In this document: in pieces, positions 14,750-19,964 of the stretch | Position numbering within the stretch: position 1 is the first letter of the stretch | Layout: each line of letters starts with the position of its first letter | Assembly (NCBI GenBank): GCA_944326625.1 | Contig: CALVER010000007.1 | Location: forward strand, 1 to 19,964 | DNA length: 19,964 bases | From: Candidatus Gastranaerophilales bacterium | Lineage (GTDB): Bacteria > Cyanobacteriota > Vampirovibrionia > Gastranaerophilales > Gastranaerophilaceae | Reading direction: 5' to 3' | Notes under the pieces: generated by a model | What the model was told of the DNA's origin: nothing | Databases searched by the model: none | What the model saw: the letters and a program-made list of their open reading frames with translations, nothing else | Position numbers and translations under genes: made by a program

Positions 14750-15522
14750 TCACTGCATTTGTGTTTCCCGTCCCATGATAGGTCATCACAGTGCAGGTAA
14801 TCCATATTTTTATTATATATAACCCAGGCGGCACATCCATAGCCGTTATAAACTACTTCCCCGTCACGGTCACAATATTTTTCAAATGTTCTTAACCTAT
14901 AAGCGCCTGAGAAGCGTTCCGTGTCTTTATTACCTGCAGGAATAATCCCTTCCGGTAATAAATAAAAGTTAAAAATATCTTTACCATATATGTTAGGCGG
15001 ATTATCAACGCCGTTTATGTCAATATCAAAATCAAGACATAATTCCTTTTCATTGCATTTAAAGTCCGTTATAAATCCTCCGTGCAGAGTTATTCCGTCC
15101 GCAAGTGTTATTTTTGCAAGGCTGGTTGTTGTAGTATGTGTATTTTCTACGTTAAGATAGGAGTATTTGGGGCCATTGGTTAATTTTTCATTAATAGACC
15201 ATTTAAGAACTTTCATGTTTTTTGTCATAATTTTCCAAAATAATTCGGTATTTGAAACGGTATCCTCTGTATAATGTCTGTTACCTTCATCATCTTCTTC
15301 AAGTGAAGAATTCCCGGAAAATCCCCATGTTCTGAATTCGCCGTTTTCAACTTTCGCCATTTGATAAGCATTGTTTAAAGTCGCATAAGCTTTCGTAAGC
15401 CGTGATACAGTTTGTTTTTCCTGATAATCCGTTATAAGTGTCGGTATTGTCATGGCTGCTACAACGCCTATTATGCCCAGTGTTATTAAGACTTCTGCTA
15501 ATGTAAAAGCTCTTTTTTCCAT
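14746..15522 (-). CDS. Type IV pilin-like / pseudopilin protein (copy 3)
   Basis: 258 aa. The leader is only MEKRA, then FTLAEVLITLGIIGVVAAMTIP (cut after Ala, Glu at +5). GGAGG lies 7 nt before the ATG. The middle differs from copies 1 and 4: it has an acidic loop (SSLEEDDEGNRHYTEDT), Asn/Thr-rich strands and an ITDFKCNEKELCLDFDIDINGVD segment. The C-terminus carries the shared CAAWVIYNKNMDYLHC followed by LSWDGKHKC. It overlaps the end of hydF by 4 nt (TTAA serves both stops). It is divergent from the XRE gene at 15633, with a strong promoter and overlapping inverted repeats between them. Confidence 0.9.
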   Translation of the reverse strand: MEKRAFTLAEVLITLGIIGVVAAMTIPTLITDYQEKQTVSRLTKAYATLNNAYQMAKVENGEFRTWGFSGNSSLEEDDEGNRHYTEDTVSNTELFWKIMTKNMKVLKWSINEKLTNGPKYSYLNVENTHTTTTSLAKITLADGITLHGGFITDFKCNEKELCLDFDIDINGVDNPPNIYGKDIFNFYLLPEGIIPAGNKDTERFSGAYRLRTFEKYCDRDGEVVYNGYGCAAWVIYNKNMDYLHCDDLSWDGKHKCSD

Positions 15523-15556
15523 GTAATTCCTCCAATAATCTAAACAATACTCCAGT

Positions 15557-15586
15557 TAATATTTATTATAGTAAATATTATATTTA
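15557..15586. promoter_or_regulatory. Overlapping inverted repeats downstream of the pilin copy 3 start site (candidate operator)
   Basis: TAATATTTA-6 nt-TAAATATTA (15557-15580) is a perfect 9-bp dyad. Its right arm also starts a second odd palindrome, TAAATAT-t-ATATTTA (15572-15586). Together they cover the predicted transcription start and the first ~25 nt of the pilin leader. All bases are A/T except one G, so chance is a real alternative. Confidence 0.45.
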
Positions 15587-15614
15587 TAATAATCTCTTTT
15601 TAATAAAATGTCAA
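15586..15614 (-). promoter_or_regulatory. Promoter of pilin-like gene copy 3
   Basis: On the minus strand, TTGACA (15614-15609) and TATTAT (15591-15586) are exactly 17 bp apart. The leader of about 55 nt then carries the GGAGG site. Confidence 0.7.
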
Positions 15615-15632
15615 CAATATAAAATATTTTTT

Positions 15633-15851
15633 ATGAAAGAAAATTTTGCTTATATTTTGGGGTCGAATATAAAAGCTGAAAGATTACGAAGGCACTACAC
15701 GCAGGATGAACTTGCGGAACAGCTTGATATGAGCGTAAATTATGTAGGCAAAATTGAACGCGGGGTTATTATACCGAGCGCTTATGTTATATATAAATTA
15801 TCGCAGATCCTCAGGGTCGAAATAAATGAATTTTTTAAAGAAATTGTATAA
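15633..15851 (+). CDS. Small XRE/Cro-CI-type HTH regulator (copy 3)
   Basis: 72 aa HTH-only protein. LGSNIKAERLRRHYTQDELAEQLDMSVNYVGKIERGVIIPS is a standard XRE domain, followed by helices ending INEFFKEIV. It resembles the 10457 copy more than the 2023 copy. There is no Shine-Dalgarno: a T-run precedes the ATG, and a TATAAA lies 9 nt upstream, so the mRNA may be nearly leaderless. It is divergent from pilin copy 3. It is convergent, 4 nt apart, with the HEPN gene at 15856, and its operon-free position argues for local action on the pilin promoter. Confidence 0.9.
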   Translation: MKENFAYILGSNIKAERLRRHYTQDELAEQLDMSVNYVGKIERGVIIPSAYVIYKLSQILRVEINEFFKEIV

Positions 15852-15855
15852 ATAT

Positions 15856-16245
15856 TTATATTAAATAAGTTTCAATCTCAGAAACAAAGTACTTTGTTTC
15901 TTTTATGGATGCAAGTATTTCTTTATCATCAGGTTCATACATAAAGTCATAATCAGATTTTTGTCTGTTGGTAAATGCTTCTTTATATATCCTGAACAAT
16001 TGTTCGTCAAAAATTTTATCAGTATAAATATATTTCTTATTGAACCAGCTCATTAACTGTGAATGTTTTGAGGTAATAAAATCGTCTTTGTATGCAAGAG
16101 CTGATACTGCATAAAAGATTGCATAATACAATCTGTTTTGGCATGTTGAATAAAATTTATTATTAAAGTTGCTTTCAGCGGATGAAATGGCTTCATGAGA
16201 TTTTTTCAGAGCATTATTAATAAGAATTTTTTTATCTTGCGCCAT
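15856..16245 (-). CDS. HEPN-domain protein (second MNT/HEPN pair)
   Basis: 129 aa helical protein of the HEPN family common beside nucleotidyltransferases. Typical segments are NRLYYAIFYAVSALAYK (about 37-53), SKHSQLMSWFNKKYI and FTNRQKSDYDF. The catalytic RX4-6H motif is not present; the matching place has R94-QKSD-Y99 (RX4Y), so RNase activity is doubtful. AGAGG lies 8 nt before the ATG. It overlaps the upstream MNT gene by 14 nt, in MNT-first order. It may be a non-toxic substrate-binding partner of the nucleotidyltransferase. Confidence 0.82.
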   Translation of the reverse strand: MAQDKKILINNALKKSHEAISSAESNFNNKFYSTCQNRLYYAIFYAVSALAYKDDFITSKHSQLMSWFNKKYIYTDKIFDEQLFRIYKEAFTNRQKSDYDFMYEPDDKEILASIKETKYFVSEIETYLI

Positions 16246-16549
16246 AATATATACCTCTGTTTACGACCTGATTGTAATACACGGGGTTATTTTTTAATTC
16301 GGTAAGCGTCATGGGATGTATATCAAATATTAAATCAAGTTCGGCTTCCAATCTGCCTATAATTCCCCATAAATTCATTCTTTCTTCACGGCTCAGTGAA
16401 TTATCAAATAAAGCGACCAAATCTATATCACTGTCTTTTTGGGCAGTATTATTCGCATACGAACCGTATAAATAAACTCCGTTAAAATCAGAATAAAAAT
16501 CTTTTATTTTATCATTTAATTTTTTTATAATGCGGTCGATTTTTTTCAT
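16232..16549 (-). CDS. MNT-type nucleotidyltransferase (second MNT/HEPN pair)
   Basis: 105 aa minimal nucleotidyltransferase with the intact GSX10DXD motif: G29-S30 and D41-I-D43 (YLYGSYANNTAQKDSDIDLV), plus LDLIFDIHPMT supplying the likely third acidic residue. It is first in a two-gene unit with the HEPN gene (14-nt overlap). A strong promoter ends exactly 6 nt before its ATG and no Shine-Dalgarno is present, so the mRNA is probably leaderless. It sits directly behind the dnaK terminator. It differs in sequence and gene order from the pair at 11296-12001, so the two are not recent duplicates. Confidence 0.85.
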   Translation of the reverse strand: MKKIDRIIKKLNDKIKDFYSDFNGVYLYGSYANNTAQKDSDIDLVALFDNSLSREERMNLWGIIGRLEAELDLIFDIHPMTLTELKNNPVYYNQVVNRGIYYGAR

Positions 16550-16555
16550 AAAGAT

Positions 16556-16584
16556 ATTATATCATTTTTGTACATAAATATCAA
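16556..16584 (-). promoter_or_regulatory. Promoter of the second MNT/HEPN unit (leaderless type)
   Basis: On the minus strand, TTGATA (16584-16579) and TATAAT (16561-16556) are 17 bp apart, with an extended TGA before the -10. TATAAT is followed by 6 nt and then the ATG at 16549. The -35 is 4 nt from the end of the dnaK terminator stem on the upstream side. Confidence 0.65.
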
Positions 16585-16588
16585 TAAT

Positions 16589-16624
16589 AAAAAGCGGGAA
16601 GTTCAAAGGAACTCCCCGCTTTTT
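16589..16624 (-). terminator. Rho-independent terminator of dnaK
   Basis: A 16-bp stem with a 4-nt loop lies 16 nt after the dnaK stop: an A-tract and GCGGGGAGTTC pairs with GAACTTCCCGC and a T-tract. The only non-Watson-Crick pair is a G-U on the minus strand, but A-C on the plus strand. The hairpin therefore reads as built for minus-strand transcription. Confidence 0.88.
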
Positions 16625-16639
16625 GGTGTAAGAATTTAA

Positions 16640-18478
16640 TTATTCTTTAGTATATTCAGCGTCGATTACGTCGTCGTCTGAACCTTTATTTTCTTCGGTT
16701 GATGCGCTTTCGCTGTTAGCGGATTGAGCGGCATCTTCTTTTTGAACTGCTTCGTAAGCTTTTTGAGAAATGCCGAACATTGTCTGCTGCAATTCTTCTG
16801 ACAATTTTTTCAATTCATCAGTCGGTTTGTTTTCGTCAATAGCTTTTTGAAGAGCTTCTTTTTGTTCATTCAATTTGGTTTGATCGGCAGAATCAATTTT
16901 GCCTTCAAAATCTTTTACAATTCTTTCAGCGGAACTGATTAAGCTTGCTGCATTATTTTTGATTTCAGCTTCTTCTTTTTTCTTTTTATCTTCAGCAGCG
17001 TTAGCTTCTGCTTCTTTAACCATTTTGTCGATATCAGCTTCAGAAAGGTTAGAAGAATTTGTGATTGTGATTTTTTGTTCTTTGTTAGTAGCTTTATCTT
17101 TAGCTGAAACGTTAACTATACCGTTGGCATCAATATCGAATGTAACTTCAATTTGCGGCAAACCTCTCATTGCAGGCGGAATACCGTCAAGTCTGAACAT
17201 ACCTAAAGATTTGTTATCTTTAGCCATCGGTCTTTCACCTTGAAGTACGTGGATATCAACCGCTGTCTGGTTATTTTCGGCTGTTGAGAATACCTGTGAT
17301 TTAGAAACAGGTATTGTAGTGTTTCTTGGAACAAGAGGTGTCATAACGCCGCCCAATGTTTCAATACCGAGTGTCAATGGTGTTACATCCAACAAGACGA
17401 TGTCTTTAACTTCACCGGCAAGTACACCTGCCTGAATTGCAGCACCGACTGCAACAACTTCATCAGGGTTAACTGATTGGTTAGGTTCTTTGCCCGTGTA
17501 TTCTTTTACCAACTGTTGAACTGCCGGAATTCTAGAAGAGCCGCCGACCAATACAACTTCATTGATATCAGCTTTTGTAACGCCGGCATCTTTAAGTGCG
17601 TTTTCAACAGGGGTTTTACATCTGTTCAAAAGGTCGCGGCTTAAGTCTTCAAACTTAGCTCTTGTTAAGTTCAAGTCAAGGTGTTTCGGGCCGTTTGCAT
17701 CAGCCGTAATGAACGGAAGGTTAATATTTGTTTCCATAACTGATGACAATTCGCATTTAGCTTTTTCAGCGGCTTCTTTAACACGCTGCATAGCTTGTTT
17801 ATCGTTTCTCAGATCGATACCTTCCTGTTTTTTGAACTCATCGCACATCCAGTCCATAATCTTCTGGTCGAAGTCATCGCCGCCTAAGTGAGTATCACCT
17901 GATGTTGAAAGAACTTCGTGAACGCCGTCACCGATTTCAAGGATTGAAACATCGAATGTACCGCCGCCCAAGTCGAATACAAGAACTTTTTCTGATTTTT
18001 CTTTTTCAAGCCCGTAAGCAAGAGCTGCTGCGGTCGGTTCGTTTACGATACGTAAAACGTCCAAGCCTGCGATTTTACCTGCATCTTTTGTTGCCTGTCT
18101 TTGGGCATCGTTGAAGTATGCCGGAACAGTGATTACGGCTGATGTAACTTTTTCACCCAAATATGCACTAGCATCATCTGCCAGTTTTCTCAAAATCATT
18201 GCAGAGATTTCCTGCGGGGTGTAATCTTTGCCGTCAATGTTCACTTTATAATCTTCGCCCATGTGTCTTTTGATTGAAGCGATAGTTTTATCAGGGTTTA
18301 AGATAGCCTGACGTTTTGCAAGCTGACCTACAAGTCTTTCGCCTGTTTTTGAAAAACCAACAATAGAAGGGGTTGTACGTGAACCTTCCGCGTTGGCTAT
18401 AACTGTCGGCTTGCCGCCTTCCATGACCGCTACAACAGAGTTTGTTGTACCTAAGTCAATACCTATTGTTTTTGCCAT
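16640..18478 (-). CDS. dnaK: Molecular chaperone DnaK (Hsp70)
   Basis: 612 aa ATP-driven chaperone. The N-terminus IGIDLGTTNSVVAVMEGG, the phosphate loop segment VFDLGGGTFDVSILEIGDG, and NEPTAAALAYGL mark the ATPase domain. The substrate domain begins near VLLDVTPLTLGIETLGGV, and the tail ends DDDVIDAEYTKE, the usual EEVD-like bacterial end. After SIKRHMGEDYKVNIDGKDYTPQEIS there is no 20-odd residue insert of the kind E. coli and many Gram-negative DnaK proteins carry, which explains the ~612 length. AAGGAG lies 8 nt upstream of the ATG. grpE and dnaJ are absent, and no CIRCE element is seen upstream, so its heat regulation is not evident here. Confidence 0.98.
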   Translation of the reverse strand: MAKTIGIDLGTTNSVVAVMEGGKPTVIANAEGSRTTPSIVGFSKTGERLVGQLAKRQAILNPDKTIASIKRHMGEDYKVNIDGKDYTPQEISAMILRKLADDASAYLGEKVTSAVITVPAYFNDAQRQATKDAGKIAGLDVLRIVNEPTAAALAYGLEKEKSEKVLVFDLGGGTFDVSILEIGDGVHEVLSTSGDTHLGGDDFDQKIMDWMCDEFKKQEGIDLRNDKQAMQRVKEAAEKAKCELSSVMETNINLPFITADANGPKHLDLNLTRAKFEDLSRDLLNRCKTPVENALKDAGVTKADINEVVLVGGSSRIPAVQQLVKEYTGKEPNQSVNPDEVVAVGAAIQAGVLAGEVKDIVLLDVTPLTLGIETLGGVMTPLVPRNTTIPVSKSQVFSTAENNQTAVDIHVLQGERPMAKDNKSLGMFRLDGIPPAMRGLPQIEVTFDIDANGIVNVSAKDKATNKEQKITITNSSNLSEADIDKMVKEAEANAAEDKKKKEEAEIKNNAASLISSAERIVKDFEGKIDSADQTKLNEQKEALQKAIDENKPTDELKKLSEELQQTMFGISQKAYEAVQKEDAAQSANSESASTEENKGSDDDVIDAEYTKE

Positions 18479-18574
18479 AATTATTATCTCCTTTTCACAA
18501 ATATATTGCTTTTTATATTATCGTTATAACATTATTTTTAAAAAATCTTAAAAAAATAAACAAAAAATTAATAA

Positions 18575-18604
18575 TTTACCCGCCCGAAATTTCGAGCGGG
18601 TAAA
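18575..18604 (-). terminator. Terminator of the small lipoprotein gene
   Basis: The stem TTTACCCGCTCG pairs with CGGGCGGGTAAA around an AAATTT centre, beginning 2 nt after the stop codon at 18607. One position is G-U on the minus strand and mismatched on the plus strand. A strongly T-rich tail follows on the minus strand (TTATTAATTTTTTG). Confidence 0.8.
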
Positions 18605-18606
18605 AT

Positions 18607-18927
18607 TTATTCTGTGAGTTCACCTTCCATATTGTTAGAACCCGGCAGGCAGACGCCGAATTGACAGTTGGCATTGTAATTATTATTGTTTGTTGCTGTT
18701 TGCGGGGTTGTGTTTATTAATTCATTATAGTAGGGCTTTTTGTATTGCGGCTGAAATGCGTCGGGTTCTTTTATTTCTTCAAGCGGGTCGGGAAGCAGTT
18801 TTTCCTGCAGAGTTTGGGTTTCGTTTAAAGCCGATGCGGTACAGGGTTCGTTTGCGTCTATACTGCAGCTTGCAAGTGCTGGCATGGCAAAAACACTTAT
18901 AATTAATAATGTTAAAATTTTTTTCAT
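18607..18927 (-). CDS. Small putative lipoprotein of unknown function
   Basis: 106 aa. The ATG at 18927 is chosen because GGGAGG lies 7-8 nt upstream; an in-frame upstream ATG at 18942 overlaps that site. The signal sequence MKKILTLLIISVFAMPALASC ends in LASC, a fit to the lipobox, so Cys20 or so would be acylated; signal peptidase I cutting at ALA-SC is the alternative. The mature part is short, acidic, rich in Pro, Asn and Thr and probably disordered. It holds a Cys pair near each end (CSIDANEPC and CQFGVC). I do not recognise the family. It has its own terminator and stands alone between pilin copy 4 and dnaK. Confidence 0.75.
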   Translation of the reverse strand: MKKILTLLIISVFAMPALASCSIDANEPCTASALNETQTLQEKLLPDPLEEIKEPDAFQPQYKKPYYNELINTTPQTATNNNNYNANCQFGVCLPGSNNMEGELTE

Positions 18928-18995
18928 ACTTATACCTCCCATGGTTATATTTTATAGGATAAGCCATGTCGGATAATTTTACATTACCGGAAAGT

Positions 18996-19057
18996 AGTGT
19001 ATTTTGTTTGGTTTTGCATAACTTTTATGTTATATGCCTAAGGCAGGACAATACACT
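18996..19057. repeat. Nested inverted repeat in the gap upstream of the lipoprotein gene
   Basis: AGTGTATT (18996-19003) pairs with AATACACT (19050-19057). Inside are GCATAAC / GTTATATGC (19016-19037) and GCCTAAGGC (19036-19044). The whole could fold into a branched ~62-nt structure. No open frame is seen here. It may be a small mobile-element relic or an RNA structure; nothing decides between them. Confidence 0.4.
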
Positions 19058-19082
19058 TAACATTGGTAAATTTTTACACGTC

Positions 19083-19103
19083 ATCCCGCACTTGTTGCGG
19101 GAT
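19083..19103. repeat. CCCGC-type palindromic hairpin
   Basis: ATCCCGCA-cttgt-TGCGGGAT is a perfect 8-bp stem with a 5-nt loop, 27 nt beyond the stop of pilin copy 4. GTC and CTC flank it, giving a TCATCCCGC...GCGGGATCTC pattern that resembles dispersed palindromic (REP-like) units. There is no clean T-run on the minus strand, so a terminator role is less likely. One copy only is visible in the window. Confidence 0.5.
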
Positions 19104-19129
19104 CTCATGTAAAAAGATACTAAGATACG

Positions 19130-19894
19130 CTATTTAGCTTCTTTACAAGAATGTGCACCGTTCCAATCCAATTCATTAAAGCAATGTAGATAATCCATAT
19201 TTTTATTATAAATTACCCATGCAGTACAGCCATAACCATAACTTGTAGATTCCGGATTACAATCATTTTCAAATGTGAATTCATCATCGGAAGCCGGATT
19301 TTGCATGCCCTTTGGAAACAAACCTTTATCGGTCAGATCAAAATAAAAATAATTTTTTCCAAGAATGGCATCGCCATCTCCGATTGGTAATATTACAGCG
19401 ATATCAGAATAAGTTTCTTGAAACCAACCTGATGAAACGAGGGTTCCGTCTTGCAAGAAAAATTTGCTTGAAGCGTCATCTTTTTCAACAAGATTTTTAT
19501 CTGAAAATAAAGTTCCGTCCAGCAGGTAAACTGCACCTTTTCTGCAGATTTTTCCTTGTTCGCATACTTTTGCGACCTTAAGATATTTTTTCAAACGTTC
19601 GGTTAATAAATTTTGTGCGCTTCTATCATATATATGTTCTCCTGTATCTTCATCCACTTTGCCTGTATCAGTTTTTGACAACCCCCAAGTGGTAATTGGT
19701 CCGTATTCAGCATACATTAACTGTACAGCCTGCGAGAGCATTGAATAAGCCTTTGTCAGCTGTGTAACAGTCTGTTTTTCCTGATAATTCGCGATGAGCG
19801 TCGGGATTGTCATGGCAGCCACAACGCCGATTATGGCGAGGGTAATCAAAACTTCCGCCAAAGTAAACGCAACACGACGAATGTTGTCTGACAT
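19130..19894 (-). CDS. Type IV pilin-like / pseudopilin protein (copy 4), N-terminus uncertain
   Basis: 254 aa from the ATG at 19894: leader MSDNIRRVA, then FTLAEVLITLAIIGVVAAMTIP (cut after Ala, Glu +5). It is the close paralogue of copy 1: both have DEDTGxxIYDRS, ERLxKYLxVxKxCExGKxC and the C-terminal CTAWVIYNKNMDYLHC plus GAHSCKEA ending. The frame stays open upstream of this ATG, through a TTG at 19927, to the window edge, encoding RAVHNPRHVD and beyond. No Shine-Dalgarno precedes any of these starts. The leader is therefore unlike the short MKK/MEK leaders of the other copies. Any divergent regulator would be outside the window. The stop is TAG. Confidence 0.85.
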   Translation of the reverse strand: MSDNIRRVAFTLAEVLITLAIIGVVAAMTIPTLIANYQEKQTVTQLTKAYSMLSQAVQLMYAEYGPITTWGLSKTDTGKVDEDTGEHIYDRSAQNLLTERLKKYLKVAKVCEQGKICRKGAVYLLDGTLFSDKNLVEKDDASSKFFLQDGTLVSSGWFQETYSDIAVILPIGDGDAILGKNYFYFDLTDKGLFPKGMQNPASDDEFTFENDCNPESTSYGYGCTAWVIYNKNMDYLHCFNELDWNGAHSCKEAK

Positions 19895-19923
19895 GTCTAC
19901 GTGTCTTGGATTGTGCACAGCTC

Positions 19924-19941
19924 GCAAAAGCGTGGTTTTGC
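19924..19941. repeat. Inverted repeat in the GC-rich 5' region of pilin copy 4
   Basis: GCAAAA-6 nt-TTTTGC is a perfect 6-bp dyad within an unusually GC-rich stretch (19895-19964) that also contains GTGCAC and CTCGCA repeats. It resembles an inserted palindromic repeat rather than the AT-rich promoters of the other pilin genes. Confidence 0.4.
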
Positions 19942-19964
19942 TCGCAGGGACGAACTCGCTGCGC

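Noticed and set aside
15523..16639. Prophage or integrative element around the third XRE gene and MNT/HEPN pair
   Set aside because: No integrase, phage structural gene, attachment repeat or tRNA was found. The XRE gene is better explained by its pilin partner.
16899..17243. 114 aa plus-strand open frame inside dnaK
   Set aside because: It is a shadow of the DnaK C-terminal coding region, with Ser/Leu/Ala-rich low-complexity composition and no start signals.
18479..18574. CIRCE (HrcA) operator upstream of dnaK
   Set aside because: No TTAGCACTC-N9-GAGTGCTAA or close variant is present. The region is only A/T-rich, with a weak TTAAGA-17-TATAAC possibility.
1..19964. CRISPR array, tRNA or rRNA genes
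   Set aside because: No regularly spaced direct repeats and no cloverleaf or rRNA-like conserved stretch were noticed on either strand when reading the gaps.

Overview
The window most resembles a gut-type, non-photosynthetic relative of Cyanobacteria (Candidatus Gastranaerophilales / Melainabacteria). The main clue is four type IV pilin-like genes whose N-terminal helix reads FTLAEVLITLxIIGVVAAMTIPTLI-like, a style I associate with that group. An [FeFe]-hydrogenase maturase (HydF) fits a strictly anaerobic fermenter. The taxonomy is inferred from remembered family style and was not tested. The DNA is AT-rich, coding density is high, and there is no rRNA, tRNA, CRISPR array or insertion sequence that I can see.

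Layout. 1-1074: 3' part of cysS, then a hairpin. 1122-2283: pilin-like gene (-) divergent from a small XRE regulator (+). 2305-6180: a tight + strand run of a SpoIID/LytB-domain protein, MurJ and TsaC/Sua5, covering cell-wall remodelling, lipid II export and tRNA t6A. 6242-7611: a divergent RelA/SpoT-fold protein with a small overlapping partner. 7604-9601: - strand ruvC, membrane protein and mtnA. 9635-10675: second pilin/XRE divergent pair. 10677-11240: exported protein of unknown function. 11296-13476: - strand gatA, HEPN and MNT nucleotidyltransferase. 13571-14749: hydF. 14746-15851: third pilin/XRE divergent pair. 15856-16549: second MNT/HEPN pair in the opposite gene order. 16640-18478: dnaK with its terminator. 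18607-18927: small putative lipoprotein. 19130 to the right edge: fourth pilin-like gene with an unusual GC-rich, repeat-like 5' region.

The most notable pattern is that every pilin-like gene whose upstream region is visible (three of three) is divergently paired with its own 72-86 aa XRE-type HTH gene. Each shared intergenic region carries a strong pilin promoter and a distinct inverted repeat placed where a repressor could act. This looks like paralogue-specific control of surface or secretion pseudopilins. Second in interest are the RelA/SpoT-fold protein with an altered G-loop plus its overlapping partner, and two HEPN/MNT modules of which only one keeps the RX4HXY site. A further pattern is three genes with TATAAT exactly 6 nt before the ATG, which suggests leaderless mRNAs.

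There is no gene-free stretch above 300 bases. The largest gap (18928-19129) holds a nested inverted repeat and a CCCGCA hairpin.
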